A DNA stretch of 64,000 nucleotides from Hymenobacter sp. BT559 (GTDB lineage: Bacteria; Bacteroidota; Bacteroidia; Cytophagales; Hymenobacteraceae). The notes below the pieces were generated by a model. It did no database searches, was not told where the DNA came from, and worked only from the letters and a program-made list of their open reading frames with translations. The position numbers were made by a program, and so were the translations under genes. Positions 35,961 to 45,055 of the stretch are shown one piece after another. The DNA is taken from the NCBI RefSeq assembly GCF_017571525.1, contig NZ_JAGETY010000001.1, positions 434,001 to 498,000 on the forward strand, given 5' to 3'. How positions within the stretch are numbered: the stretch's first letter is position 1; every line of letters begins with the position of its first letter.

Positions 35961-36797
35961 ATGAAATTCCGCCTCCCTTTTCTTGCTTTCGCGCTGGGCT
36001 CTGGCTTGGCGCTCACCGCCCCCACTGCCGCGCAAGCACAGGTGAGTGTGGGCGTGAATATCGGCCTGCCGCCCTGGGGGCCGCCCGTGCCCCAGGGCAC
36101 GCAGTATTACTACATCCCGGAGATTGACGGGTATTACGATATCTACAACGGCGTATACATCGTGTTTGATGGCCAGCAGTGGATTCAGGTGCCTTACCTC
36201 GATGGCTACGACCCCTACTACTTCCACCCCGTGCCGGTGAGCTACGTGGGCGCCCAGCCCTGGCTCTACATCAGCACCTACCGCCAGCGCTACCCGCAGT
36301 ACGTGACGGTATATCGCGGCGGTGGCTACGGTGGCGGCGGGCGCTACTATGGCCACGACTATGGCGCGGGCCGGGTATATGGCTACGACCACGGCGGCTA
36401 CGGCGGCAACCGGGGCTACTACGGTGGCCACGTTGACCGCGACCACGACCGTTTTGACCACGACCATGACCGCTTTGACCGCGATGGGCGTGGCAACTAT
36501 GGCGGGGGACGCCCCGGCGGCAACTATGGCGGCCTGCCCAACAACCCCGGTGGCGGCCGGCCCGGCGGCTACAATGGTGGCAACCCCGGCCAGGGGTACC
36601 CCGGCAATACCCCGGGCCGCGGCTGGGGTGGCCGGCCCGGCGGCGGGAACCCTAACCCGGGCAACCCTGGGGGCGGCAACCCAGGCGGCTTTGGCGGCAA
36701 CAACCCAGGTGGGGGCGGCTACCACGGTGGTAACCCCGGTGGTGGCCAGCCAACCGGCCCCGGTGGTGGATTTGGCGGCGGCCGAGGCCGGCGCTAG
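35961..36797 (+). CDS. Secreted YYYIP-family protein with long Gly/Asn/Pro-rich tail
   Basis: 278 residues: signal peptide (from MKFRLPFLAF, ending AAQAQ), the family core TQYYYIPEIDGYYDIYNGVY and LDGYDPYYFHPVPVSYVGAQPW, then from about residue 125 a long low-complexity tail of Gly, Tyr, Asp/His/Arg (HVDRDHDRFDHDHDRFDR) and finally Gly-Asn-Pro repeats (NPGGG). The tail is much longer than in the 34815 protein. A TTG at 35952 could start it, but the ATG at 35961 begins the signal peptide. Surface or matrix role is plausible but unproven. Confidence 0.7.
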   Translation: MKFRLPFLAFALGSGLALTAPTAAQAQVSVGVNIGLPPWGPPVPQGTQYYYIPEIDGYYDIYNGVYIVFDGQQWIQVPYLDGYDPYYFHPVPVSYVGAQPWLYISTYRQRYPQYVTVYRGGGYGGGGRYYGHDYGAGRVYGYDHGGYGGNRGYYGGHVDRDHDRFDHDHDRFDRDGRGNYGGGRPGGNYGGLPNNPGGGRPGGYNGGNPGQGYPGNTPGRGWGGRPGGGNPNPGNPGGGNPGGFGGNNPGGGGYHGGNPGGGQPTGPGGGFGGGRGRR

Positions 36798-36817
36798 CTA
36801 ACGGCTTTCGCTAGTCC

Positions 36818-36868
36818 TGCTAAACAAAAAGAGCTGCTCCCATTGGGGCAGCTCTTTATTGTTTAGCA
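36818..36868. terminator. Long-armed terminator after the YYYIP gene
   Basis: TGCTAAACAA-AAAGAGCTGC pairs with GCAGCTCTTTATTGTTTAGCA except for one bulged base. The A and T tracts lie inside the stem, so it may act on both strands. Confidence 0.8.
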
Positions 36869-36898
36869 GATGGTTGTTTCAGAAGTCCTTGGTCAATT

Positions 36899-38530
36899 TT
36901 AGGCAAGGGGCGGTAGCTCAGCCCATTTTACCCCTGCCCGCACAGCGGCCGGAGCAGGCAGCTGCCCCAGCCCTAGCCGCTCGGCTATGTATAGCATATC
37001 AGTGTCGTGGTTCATGCCGGCAGCGGCTACAATGCGGTTGTCGAGCACGTAGAAGGCCAGAAAATCCTGTGCAGCTACGTTACCCTGGCAGATAATCTCG
37101 TCCCAGCGCTCGGCGTGGCCGGCGTAGCGCAGGCTTTTGCCATATTGCTGCGTCCAGAAGAAAGGGGCGGCCGTAAATTTTTGCCGCTGGCCCAGCATAT
37201 TGCGGGCGGCCGTTTGGCCGTGCTGCTGGGCCACGCGCCAGTGCTCGATGCGGGTGAGCTGGCCGGTGGGGGCTAGCGGAAAGCGAGCGATATCGCCGGC
37301 CGCGTACACATTCTCCGCCGCTTGCAAGTACGCATCGACGGCTAGGCCACCGTCTTTTTCCAGCGCAAAAGCCCGGGCCAGAAAGTCGGTGGCGGGGCGC
37401 ACGCCCACGCCCAGCACTACGGCGTCGGCGGGCAGCGTTTTACCTGATTTCAACTGCACGCCGGTTACGTGCTTTTCCTGCCCTAGCAGCGCCGTCACCT
37501 CGGCTTCGACCTCAAACTTTACCCCTTTTTCCTCGTGCAGCTTCTGGAACATAGCCCCGATTTCGGGCCCTAGCACGCGCTCGAAGGGCACTTTCTGCTG
37601 CGCGATTACCGTCACCTGCCGGCCTTCAGCGATAAGGCTGCCAGCGGCTTCCATCCCGATAAAGCTGCTGCCGATAATAACGACCTGCCGGGCCTCTTTG
37701 GTGGCGGCCAGCAGGGCATCGGCATCGGCCTGGGTGCGCAGGGGCAGCACACCGGGCAGGTCGTGGCCGGGCAGCCTGGGCAGCAGGTTGGGCGTGCTGC
37801 CGGGGGCTAGCAGCAGCTGGTCGTAGCGTAGCGGGGGCTGGCCTTCGAGCTCGATTTCCTGGCTAGCCAGGTTAAGGCCGGTGGCGCGGGTATTGGTCAG
37901 CACTTCAATCTTTTGCTGCGTATAAAACCCTCGCTCGCGCAGGGGCAGGGCGGCGGGCTTGGCCTTGCCGGCCAAGTAGGCTTTGCTGAGCTTGGTGCGG
38001 TCGTAGGGCAGCTTTTCATCAGCCGACACCAGCACCACGCGGCCCGCAAAACCCTCGCGGCGCAAAGTCTGGGCTGCAAACTCACCGGCGGCCCCGCCAC
38101 CCACGATAACGAACGTGCGGGTATCAACTGGCACGCTAGCGGCCGTCGGCGGCACGCCGCCCACCTCGGCCGTGGGGGTGGCGTCGGGCTTGTCGGTGCT
38201 GGCGGGAGGGCTAGCGGGCACCTGCACCAAAATGCGCCCGCCCGCCTCGCGCACGGCGTAGGTGGGCAGGTCGTCGAGGGATGGGGGCTCGCAGAGGTGG
38301 CCGTTTTCGACCTTGAAGCAGGCATGATGCCAGGGGCAGATGAGGCGGCCGTCTACCACCTTGCCCTTCTCTAATGGGGCGCCGTAGTGCGGGCAGTTGG
38401 GCGCGAAGGCGTGCACCTGGCCTTGTTGCCGGGTCAGCAATACGCTAGGGCCGCCCCCGGGCGTCGGAAAGGCTATGAGCGCGCCTTCGGGCAGGCTGGC
38501 GGCGTCGGTAAGGTCGAGTTCGGGGAGCAT
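36899..38530 (-). CDS. Rieske [2Fe-2S] plus FAD/NAD(P)-dependent oxidoreductase (AIF-like) fusion
   Basis: 543 residues. N-terminal Rieske domain with C46-x-H48 and C65-x2-H68 (CPHYGA...CPWHHAC), a Pro/Thr-rich linker at about 100-140, then a pyridine-nucleotide disulfide-reductase-like domain with FVIVGGGAAGE, LPYDRTKLSK, LLLAPGSTPN, VVIIGSSFIGMEAAGSL and YAAGDIARFP. The architecture matches AIFM3/AIF-like proteins, which are proposed redox or electron-transfer enzymes with unknown substrate. Cytosolic, no signal peptide. The gene follows asnS on the minus strand but is separated from it by a terminator. Confidence 0.9.
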   Translation of the reverse strand: MLPELDLTDAASLPEGALIAFPTPGGGPSVLLTRQQGQVHAFAPNCPHYGAPLEKGKVVDGRLICPWHHACFKVENGHLCEPPSLDDLPTYAVREAGGRILVQVPASPPASTDKPDATPTAEVGGVPPTAASVPVDTRTFVIVGGGAAGEFAAQTLRREGFAGRVVLVSADEKLPYDRTKLSKAYLAGKAKPAALPLRERGFYTQQKIEVLTNTRATGLNLASQEIELEGQPPLRYDQLLLAPGSTPNLLPRLPGHDLPGVLPLRTQADADALLAATKEARQVVIIGSSFIGMEAAGSLIAEGRQVTVIAQQKVPFERVLGPEIGAMFQKLHEEKGVKFEVEAEVTALLGQEKHVTGVQLKSGKTLPADAVVLGVGVRPATDFLARAFALEKDGGLAVDAYLQAAENVYAAGDIARFPLAPTGQLTRIEHWRVAQQHGQTAARNMLGQRQKFTAAPFFWTQQYGKSLRYAGHAERWDEIICQGNVAAQDFLAFYVLDNRIVAAAGMNHDTDMLYIAERLGLGQLPAPAAVRAGVKWAELPPLA

Positions 38531-38597
38531 AGCGGCGGAGGTTACTTCTGGCTAGCTGAACGGGGAGCCGCCGGAGCGAGTTGCTGCGCAGTGGACA

Positions 38598-38631
38598 CTA
38601 AAAAGGCGCCCTGGCCAGGGCGCCTTTTTAG
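38598..38631. terminator. Perfect palindromic terminator after asnS
   Basis: CTAAAAAGGCGCCCTGG / CCAGGGCGCCTTTTTAG, a perfect 34-base palindrome lying just past the asnS stop. A5/T5 tracts are inside the stem. Confidence 0.85.
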
Positions 38632-38650
38632 AACATACGCTTTCGCAATG

Positions 38651-40054
38651 CTAAAATTCCGCGTTCTTCGGGAAGCGCGGGAAGGGAATGACGTCGCGGA
38701 TGTTGGTCATACCCGTCACAAACAGCACCAGGCGCTCGAAGCCCAGGCCGAAGCCCGAGTGCGGCGCGGTGCCAAAGCGGCGCGTATCGAGGTACCACCA
38801 CAGCTCGTCGGCAGGCACGTGCATCTCGGCCATGCGGGTTTCGAGCTTGGCCAAGCTCTCTTCGCGCTGCGAGCCGCCGATGATTTCGCCGATGCCCGGG
38901 AAGAGCACGTCCATGGCCCGCACGGTGCGGCCGTCCTCATCGAGCTTCATGTAGAAGGCCTTGATTTCTTTGGGGTAGTTGGTGAGGATAACCGGCTTCT
39001 GGAAGTGCTTCTCCACGAGGTAGCGCTCGTGCTCGCTCTGCAAGTCGGTGCCCCAGTCTACGGGAAACTCAAACTTCTTCTTGGCTGATTTCAGAATCTC
39101 CACGGCCTCGGTATAGGTGAGGCGCTGGAAGGCGTTGTCGGTCACCGACCGGAGGCGGGCTAGCAGCTCCTTGTCGTAGGTGTCGTTCAGGAATTGCAGG
39201 TCGGCAGCGCAGTGCTCCAGGGCGTAGCGCACCAGGCTCTGGAGAAAATCCTCGGCCAGGTCCATGTTATCGACCAAGTCATAGAACGCCATCTCGGGCT
39301 CTATCATCCAGAACTCGGCCAGGTGGCGGGCGGTGTTCGAGTTTTCGGCCCGGAAGGTGGGGCCAAACGTGTACACCTGCCCTAACGCCATCGCGGCGAG
39401 TTCGCCTTCGAGCTGGCCCGACACCGTAAGGTTGGTTTGCTTGCCGAAGAAATCCTGGCTGTAATCGACCGAGCCGTCCTCGGTGCGCGGCGGGTGCTCG
39501 GGGGGCAGTGTGGTGACGCGGAACATCTGGCCCGCGCCCTCGGCGTCGGAGCCCGTGATGATGGGCGTATGCACGTAGTAGAACCCGTGGCGGTTGAAGT
39601 AGTCGTGCACCGCAAATGCCAGCGCGTGCCGGATGCGCAGCACCGCCCCGAAGGTGTTGGTGCGGGGGCGCAGGTGGGCAATTTCGCGCAGGTGCTCCAG
39701 CGAGGTAGCTTTCTTTTGCAGCGGGTAGGCCTCGGGGTCAGCAGTGCCAAGCACCTCGATAGAGGTGGCCTGTACCTCTATCGACTGGCCTTTGCCCTGG
39801 CTAGCCACCAGCTGGCCACGCACGGCCACGCACGAGCCGGTGGTTACTTCTTTCAGGCTTTCTTCGGGAAACTTCTCAGCATCAGCTACTACTTGGATGG
39901 TGGCCAGGCCCGAGCCATCGTTGAGCGCGATAAACTGCACATATTTGTTGCCCCGGCGGGTGCGTACCCAGCCCTTCACCAGCACTTCGCGGTTGAGGTC
40001 GGTACTCGTGAGCAGGTCTTGGATGCGGGTGCGGCGGAGCTGGTCGGCAGGCAT
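38651..40054 (-). CDS. asnS: Asparagine--tRNA ligase
   Basis: 467 residues. N-terminal OB-fold anticodon-binding domain ([18 protein letters not shown]), then the class II synthetase core: [65 protein letters not shown] (motif 2) and [20 protein letters not shown] (motif 3). The AEFWMIEPE signature marks AsnRS rather than AspRS. I set the start at the ATG at 40054, which has a TACCTTTG box 31 bases upstream; an in-frame ATG at 40126 would add a non-conserved tail. Confidence 0.95.
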   Translation of the reverse strand: MPADQLRRTRIQDLLTSTDLNREVLVKGWVRTRRGNKYVQFIALNDGSGLATIQVVADAEKFPEESLKEVTTGSCVAVRGQLVASQGKGQSIEVQATSIEVLGTADPEAYPLQKKATSLEHLREIAHLRPRTNTFGAVLRIRHALAFAVHDYFNRHGFYYVHTPIITGSDAEGAGQMFRVTTLPPEHPPRTEDGSVDYSQDFFGKQTNLTVSGQLEGELAAMALGQVYTFGPTFRAENSNTARHLAEFWMIEPEMAFYDLVDNMDLAEDFLQSLVRYALEHCAADLQFLNDTYDKELLARLRSVTDNAFQRLTYTEAVEILKSAKKKFEFPVDWGTDLQSEHERYLVEKHFQKPVILTNYPKEIKAFYMKLDEDGRTVRAMDVLFPGIGEIIGGSQREESLAKLETRMAEMHVPADELWWYLDTRRFGTAPHSGFGLGFERLVLFVTGMTNIRDVIPFPRFPKNAEF

Positions 40055-40084
40055 AAGCAGGTTGGCAAAAGGCAGTTGAGCTGG

Positions 40085-40092
40085 CAAAGGTA
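40085..40092 (-). promoter_or_regulatory. -7 promoter box of asnS
   Basis: Minus strand TACCTTTG, an exact TAnnTTTG match about 30 bases before the ATG at 40054, which supports that start. Confidence 0.55.
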
Positions 40093-40227
40093 AAGCCCTT
40101 GCCGGGCTAGCGCCGACTAACCCCAACCGGAAATTGCCAGTATGAGGGTACGTCCACGCCCGCGCCGGCTGCGTAGTATGTTTCTTTCCCCACCGCTAAC
40201 CTCCGCGTTTCATTCGCCCTTCTTTCT

Positions 40228-41841
40228 ATGCAACGCCTTGATTTAAAACAACTTCTTTCGCAACGCCTCTCGCCCCAGCAGATTCAGTTCATTAAGTTGC
40301 TGCAGATTCCGACGGCCGAGCTCGAAACGCGCATCAAGGAAGAAATGGAGGTGAACCCGGCGCTGGAAGAAGGTGACAGCGACGATGCCGACGAGCGCGA
40401 CGACAGCGATGCCGACGACACGCCCGAGGCCGACGACCCCAACGACTCGCTCGACAGCGACGATACGACCCTCGACGAGGATTTTAGCGGCCCTAGTGAA
40501 GTTAGCGACGACAGCGCCGGCCCCGACGACTACGCCGACGAGCGCCCCGAGCCCGCCGCCGAAGTGGAGGCACTGGGCATCGACAACGACAACCACGAAA
40601 TCGACATCAGCGACTACGTCAACGACGACGAGATAGCGGGCTACAAGATGCAGGGCGACGGCCCCGGCGACGAGGAGGAGCGCGACATGCCCCTGGCCGA
40701 CACCAGCGGCTCGCTGCAAGACTCGCTGCTAGACCAGCTGCACTTTGCGCAGCTCGATGAGCTGGGCCAGGCCATCGGCGAGCAGCTCATCGGCTCGATT
40801 GACGGCGACGGCTACATCCGCCGCGATTTGGCAGCCATTGCCAACGACCTGGCTTTCAGCCAGAATATTGAGGCTAGCGAGGCTGAGATTGAGCGCGTAC
40901 TGCACGTTATTCAGCAATTCGACCCGCCGGGCATCGCCGCCCGCGACCTGCCTGAGTGCCTGCTACTTCAGCTAGAGCGCCGGCCCCAGGAGGAGGCCAC
41001 TATCAATGCCGAACGTATTCTGACTGAGACGTTTGACGAGTTTACCAAGAAGCACTACCAACGCATACAGCAGAAGCTGGACCTGGAAGACGACGAGCTG
41101 AAGGAAGCGGTGGCAGTAATTCTGAAGCTGAACCCCAAGCCGGGTGGCAGCGGCCCGATGGGTGGCGGCAAAGGCAGCGCCGGTGGCGCGCAGTACCTCA
41201 TGCCCGACTTCATCCTCACCAACGACAACGGCGAGCTGAACCTGACCCTGAACGCCCGCAACGCCCCCGAGCTGCGCGTGAGCCGCGACTACCGCGAGAT
41301 GCTGCAGACCTACGATAAGGCGGCCAAGAAAGACCAGAAAATGAAAGAGGCCGTGAGCTTTGTAAAGCAAAAGCTCGACTCGGCCAAGTGGTTTATCGAC
41401 GCCATTCGGCAGCGCCAGAACACGCTGCTGCGCACGATGTCGGCCATTGTGGAGCGCCAGCGCGAGTTCTTCCTAACAGGCGACGACTCGAAGCTGCGAC
41501 CCATGATTCTCAAGGATATTGCCCAGGCTATTGGTATGGATATCAGCACCATCAGCCGGGTAGCCAACTCCAAGAGTATCCAGACCGAGCACGGTATTTA
41601 CCCGCTCAAGTTCTTCTTCTCGGAAGGCATTGCCACCGACTCGGGCGAGGACGCCAGCAGCCGCGAGGTGAAAAGCATTCTGCGCGACCTCATCGGCAAC
41701 GAAAAGAAAGACCACCCGCTCAGCGACGACAAGCTGGAGAAAATGCTGAACGCCCGCGGCTACAACATTGCCCGCCGCACGGTGGCCAAGTACCGCGAGC
41801 AGCTCAATATTCCGGTGGCCAGGCTGCGCAAGGAGCTGTAA
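40228..41841 (+). CDS. rpoN: RNA polymerase factor sigma-54
   Basis: 537 residues. Region I is Gln/Leu-rich (LKQLLSQRLSPQQIQFIKLLQIP), followed by an unusually long acidic insert (about residues 48-145, with runs of Asp and Glu), the core-binding region (SLQDSLLDQLHFAQL and FDPPGIAARDLPECLLLQL), and the DNA-binding region with ISTISRVANSKSIQTEHGIYPLKFFFS and the C-terminal RpoN box ARRTVAKYRE. It pairs functionally with sigma-54 activators such as the one at 14940. The acidic segment is longer than in proteobacterial RpoN. Confidence 0.95.
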   Translation: MQRLDLKQLLSQRLSPQQIQFIKLLQIPTAELETRIKEEMEVNPALEEGDSDDADERDDSDADDTPEADDPNDSLDSDDTTLDEDFSGPSEVSDDSAGPDDYADERPEPAAEVEALGIDNDNHEIDISDYVNDDEIAGYKMQGDGPGDEEERDMPLADTSGSLQDSLLDQLHFAQLDELGQAIGEQLIGSIDGDGYIRRDLAAIANDLAFSQNIEASEAEIERVLHVIQQFDPPGIAARDLPECLLLQLERRPQEEATINAERILTETFDEFTKKHYQRIQQKLDLEDDELKEAVAVILKLNPKPGGSGPMGGGKGSAGGAQYLMPDFILTNDNGELNLTLNARNAPELRVSRDYREMLQTYDKAAKKDQKMKEAVSFVKQKLDSAKWFIDAIRQRQNTLLRTMSAIVERQREFFLTGDDSKLRPMILKDIAQAIGMDISTISRVANSKSIQTEHGIYPLKFFFSEGIATDSGEDASSREVKSILRDLIGNEKKDHPLSDDKLEKMLNARGYNIARRTVAKYREQLNIPVARLRKEL

Positions 41842-41868
41842 CAAGTGTAGTTGCTCACCAAGTAAAGT

Positions 41869-41906
41869 AAAACCCGCTTTTTATCGTCTGATTGAGAGCG
41901 GGTTTT
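41869..41906. terminator. Terminator after rpoN
   Basis: AAAACCCGCT / AGCGGGTTTT stem over an 18-base loop, T-tract on the right, 27 bp after the rpoN stop. Confidence 0.75.
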
Positions 41907-41918
41907 CGCTTATATACT

Positions 41919-42566
41919 ATGTCCCAACGCATTATTATCACGGGCGCCACCGGCATGGTCGGCGAAGGCGTGCTCCTCACCTGCCTGGCCCAGCCCGATG
42001 TGGAGGCGGTTCTGTCCATCAGCCGCAAGCCTAGCGGGCATACGCACCCCAAGCTGCGCGAACTGCTGGTGAAAGACTTTTTCGACCTCTCGGGTATTGA
42101 AAGCGAGCTGGCGGGCTACACGGCCTGCTTTTTCTGCGCGGGCATCTCATCGGTGGGCATGAAGGAAGCCGAGTACACGCACATTACCCACGACTTGACG
42201 CTGTACTTTGCCCGCACGCTGCTGCGTTACTCACCGCAGGCCACGTTCGTCTACGTATCGGGCAGCGGCACCAGCGCAGATAGCCGCCAGATGTGGGCCC
42301 GCGTGAAAGGCCACACCGAGAACGAGTTGCTGGCGCTGCCTTTTGGGCGGGTCGCGGCATTTCGGCCGGGCGTTATGCTGCCCGTGCCCGGCCAGCGCCA
42401 CGACAGCTACCGAGCTATTACTTGGCTAGCCAAATGGTTGCGCCCAGCGCTGCCGCGCTTCATCTGCACTATGCGCGAGGTAGCGCTAGCTATGCTCAAT
42501 ACAGCCCGACACGGTGCCCCCAAGCCGGTGCTGGAAGTGCCCGATATTGTGCAGCTAGCCCGCTAA
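41919..42566 (+). CDS. NAD(P)-binding epimerase/short-chain dehydrogenase-like protein
   Basis: 215 residues of the atypical NmrA/epimerase-like SDR group. N-terminal Rossmann GATGMVGEG (about residues 7-15), then VEAVLSISRKPSG, and a TFVYVSGSGTSADSRQMWARVKGHTENELL block carrying the K of the active site (VKGHTE) without the classical YxxxK. The length is short and the C-terminal cap small. No pathway can be assigned. The ATG at 41919 is chosen because the Rossmann fold begins immediately after it; an in-frame ATG at 41892 sits in the terminator. Confidence 0.82.
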   Translation: MSQRIIITGATGMVGEGVLLTCLAQPDVEAVLSISRKPSGHTHPKLRELLVKDFFDLSGIESELAGYTACFFCAGISSVGMKEAEYTHITHDLTLYFARTLLRYSPQATFVYVSGSGTSADSRQMWARVKGHTENELLALPFGRVAAFRPGVMLPVPGQRHDSYRAITWLAKWLRPALPRFICTMREVALAMLNTARHGAPKPVLEVPDIVQLAR

Positions 42567-42650
42567 TACCACTGGCCGCAGTCCTGGCGCTTCCCCTACC
42601 CTAGCCATTTGCCTAAGGCGAGGAATAGCCAGAAGCTATTACTTTCACGC

Positions 42651-43037
42651 ATGCTTCTTACTCGCGTCATTACCTGCTTAGTAATTCTCACGGCCGGAGC
42701 CACTGCCGCTAGCCCGGCCGCGCCGCGCTTTGCCTACGCCCGGCACCCCATGCAGGCGCAACCGCCGAAGGGCCGCATCCAACTGGGCAAATGCGACCAG
42801 CAGGTGGTGTACAACCTGCCCGCCCAGCGCTTCGACCAGACGGCCACGGCCATTGCCCACGCCACGGGCTGCTACATCCGCTACACCAACAAAAAGCTTA
42901 TGAACGTGCCCGTGCAGCCCGTGCGCGGCCGCCTCACGCGGCGGCAGGCCCTTCGCGTGGCGCTGCGGGGCACCCAGCTGCACATTGTGCGCGAAACGCC
43001 CAACCTAATGGAGGTGATGCGCGTGCCGGCCAAGTAA
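42651..43037 (+). CDS. Stand-alone STN-domain secreted protein
   Basis: 128 residues: signal peptide (MLLTRVITCLVILTAG..., ending AAS), then an STN (secretin/TonB short N-terminal) domain, VVYNLPAQRFDQTATAIAH and YIRYTNKKLMNVPVQPVRGRL, T.RQALRVALRGTQL. In TonB-dependent receptors and FecR/FecA systems this domain interacts with a plug or with regulatory proteins; here no receptor barrel follows. The gene may be a separate signalling partner, a cleaved-off receptor domain or a degraded receptor; it looks intact. Periplasmic location is inferred. Confidence 0.72.
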   Translation: MLLTRVITCLVILTAGATAASPAAPRFAYARHPMQAQPPKGRIQLGKCDQQVVYNLPAQRFDQTATAIAHATGCYIRYTNKKLMNVPVQPVRGRLTRRQALRVALRGTQLHIVRETPNLMEVMRVPAK

Positions 43038-43049
43038 CCGGCTGGCGGG

Positions 43050-44603
43050 CTAGCCCCCGGCCACTTGCAGCAGCACCTCATAATAGGGCCGCCCCAGCAC
43101 CCGGGCCCGCAGCCAAGCAAAGAAGCTGATTATCTGCAAGTCTTCTTTTTCTTGCGAAAGAAATGCCGGCATAGTGGCTACGCGCTGGGCAAAGGCCGGT
43201 GTGGTAGCCACGGCCGGGTCATCGATGATTTCGCGCACCAGTTCGAGGTAGCGCACCACGGCGTGGTAGGGGCCGCCGGGCGCCACAGCGGGGGCGTCGG
43301 CGGTGGCGGGCTGAGCGGGAAACTGCTCGTGCAGGCGCCGCTCAATGGCGCGCAGGCGCGTGAGGGCTACGTCGGGGTTGCCGAGCTCTAGCTGAATAAG
43401 CAGCTCGCCGATGTTGTGATTGAGCAGCCACTCCAGGCCCAGGTTTTGCTCGAGCCAATGGTCGGTGCGGTCGAGGCTGATGATGGTCTGGTTGGCTTTG
43501 TGAAAATTGCCTTCGGCGAAATAATGGAAGGTGAGCTGCAAGCGCGCCGTGAGCTGGTCGGCGGGCAGCAGCGCGGGCTTGGCTTTTAGGGCCCCATCCA
43601 GGAGTTTGATGCTATCGCGGTTACGGTTTAGGAACGCATAATTAGCGGCCAGCAAAAACGTGAAGCGCGGCCCTACTTCGGCAAACTGCCGGCTGGGCGC
43701 GGCCGCCAACACGGCTAGTCCCTGCTCGAGGTAGGCCACCGACTCCTGAAATCGGCGGGCGCGGTACAGGGCGTGGGCTAACATGTAAAGCAGCCGCAGC
43801 TGATGGCCGCGGTGAGCGGGCGCAAAGCCGTGGCGGCGCTCCATGAGCCGGTAGCAGCGCTCGATAAAGGGCGCAAAATTGGCAAAGTCGCCGCGCACTA
43901 GCATAGCGTGGCGCGCTATGCTAAGCAAGCGCGTGAGCAGCGAAGGTGAGCGGGCGAAAGCTTCCTGCAAGTCGTACTCAGTGAGCACGTTGCGCACTAG
44001 TTCATCGACGGGCACGGCGCCGCGGCCGTGCAGGCGGGCCTGGCGCAGGCGCTGGCGCAGCAGCGCATCGGCAATGCCGGCGCGCTCCTCCTCGTCTGCG
44101 GCTTTCTTGTTGCGGTGTCGGCGCTCAATAATGGCATCGAGCGGCTCGGCATGGGGCGAGTGCGCATACTGAATCTGCACGTTGTAGACGGCATTCAGCG
44201 GCTCGTACTGCTCGGCGTCGAGGGCTACTTTCTCGGCCTTGCGCAGCATATTCCAGGCCAGGCGCGGCACCCCGGCGTCAAACAAATACTGGGCTAGGGT
44301 GAGGTGGCCGCGCACCGACGTGGCGGCGGTGGCATCGTGCTGGCGCTGGCGCAGCAGCAGAAAGTCGGTGAGCTGCTTAAAGAGTCGCTTGCGCAAGGCA
44401 TAGTAGGCCACGGGGTTAGGCTCGTCGGGATAGAGCTTTTTGATGAGCACTTCCGAGTCGTATTCCTTAGGGTGCAGCAGCAATTCGAGTAGGCGCAGGT
44501 CCTGGCGGCCGGCGGCGCGGCGGCGCTGCCACTGCATAAACTGGGCAAGGTCGCGGCGGTCGTCGGGGGCTAGGGTTTGCAGCGTAAGGCGCAGGTCGTC
44601 CAT
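43050..44603 (-). CDS. Large helical-repeat protein, unknown function
   Basis: 517 residues, strongly helical, Leu/Arg/Ala-rich, with repeated 30-40-residue alpha-hairpin units resembling TPR or SEL1-like repeats (e.g. LLYMLAHALYRARRFQESVAYLEQGLAVL, LQLTFHYFAEGNFHKANQTI). No signal peptide or membrane segment. I do not recognise a specific family; it looks like a protein-protein scaffold conserved in this lineage. It is convergent with the STN gene, leaving only 12 bp. Confidence 0.65.
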   Translation of the reverse strand: MDDLRLTLQTLAPDDRRDLAQFMQWQRRRAAGRQDLRLLELLLHPKEYDSEVLIKKLYPDEPNPVAYYALRKRLFKQLTDFLLLRQRQHDATAATSVRGHLTLAQYLFDAGVPRLAWNMLRKAEKVALDAEQYEPLNAVYNVQIQYAHSPHAEPLDAIIERRHRNKKAADEEERAGIADALLRQRLRQARLHGRGAVPVDELVRNVLTEYDLQEAFARSPSLLTRLLSIARHAMLVRGDFANFAPFIERCYRLMERRHGFAPAHRGHQLRLLYMLAHALYRARRFQESVAYLEQGLAVLAAAPSRQFAEVGPRFTFLLAANYAFLNRNRDSIKLLDGALKAKPALLPADQLTARLQLTFHYFAEGNFHKANQTIISLDRTDHWLEQNLGLEWLLNHNIGELLIQLELGNPDVALTRLRAIERRLHEQFPAQPATADAPAVAPGGPYHAVVRYLELVREIIDDPAVATTPAFAQRVATMPAFLSQEKEDLQIISFFAWLRARVLGRPYYEVLLQVAGG

Positions 44604-44727
44604 GGAGGGCGGATGAAGTCGGGAAGCCGAAAGTAAGCGGGCCGCCGCTAAAGAAAGGCTGCCTCCAACCTACGGGTTAGCTCTACCGTACAAAGCACTA
44701 CAATCCCACCTTTTCCCTTTTTCACTC

Positions 44728-44994
44728 ATGGACGTTAACAACAATAACATCGGCGACAACACGGAGCTGCGCGCTCGTGGCGACTGGAATCAAATCAAAG
44801 GAGCTGCCAAGCAGAAGTGGGGCCAGCTTACCGACGACGACATGTCTTACGACGAAGGCAAGCAGGACGAGTGGTTTGGCCGCTTGGAGCAGAAAACCGG
44901 CCACGCTATCGACGATATCAAAGATTGGTTCTCGAAGACGTTTAGCGGCACGAGCAACGACCCCAACCGTCCTTCCAACCAGAACAGCCGCTAG
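44728..44994 (+). CDS. CsbD family stress-response protein
   Basis: 88 residues with a CsbD-like region: ARGDWNQIKGAAKQKWGQLTDDD in the first half and a DEWFGRLEQKTGHAIDDI helix, with an Asn/Ser-rich tail. CsbD proteins are small, hydrophilic, stress-inducible proteins of unknown activity in many bacteria. It stands alone, with its own short leader, and ends at a strong terminator. Confidence 0.88.
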   Translation: MDVNNNNIGDNTELRARGDWNQIKGAAKQKWGQLTDDDMSYDEGKQDEWFGRLEQKTGHAIDDIKDWFSKTFSGTSNDPNRPSNQNSR

Positions 44995-45016
44995 GCACTT
45001 TGCTTAGCCAGTAATC

Positions 45017-45054
45017 CACAAAGCCCCGCGCCCACCCCGGCGCGGGGCTTTGTG
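45017..45054. terminator. Terminator between csbD-like and HDAC-like genes
   Basis: CACAAAGCCCCGCGCC / GGCGCGGGGCTTTGTG stem with a 6-base loop between convergent genes. It can act on both strands. Confidence 0.85.
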
Positions 45055-45055
45055 C

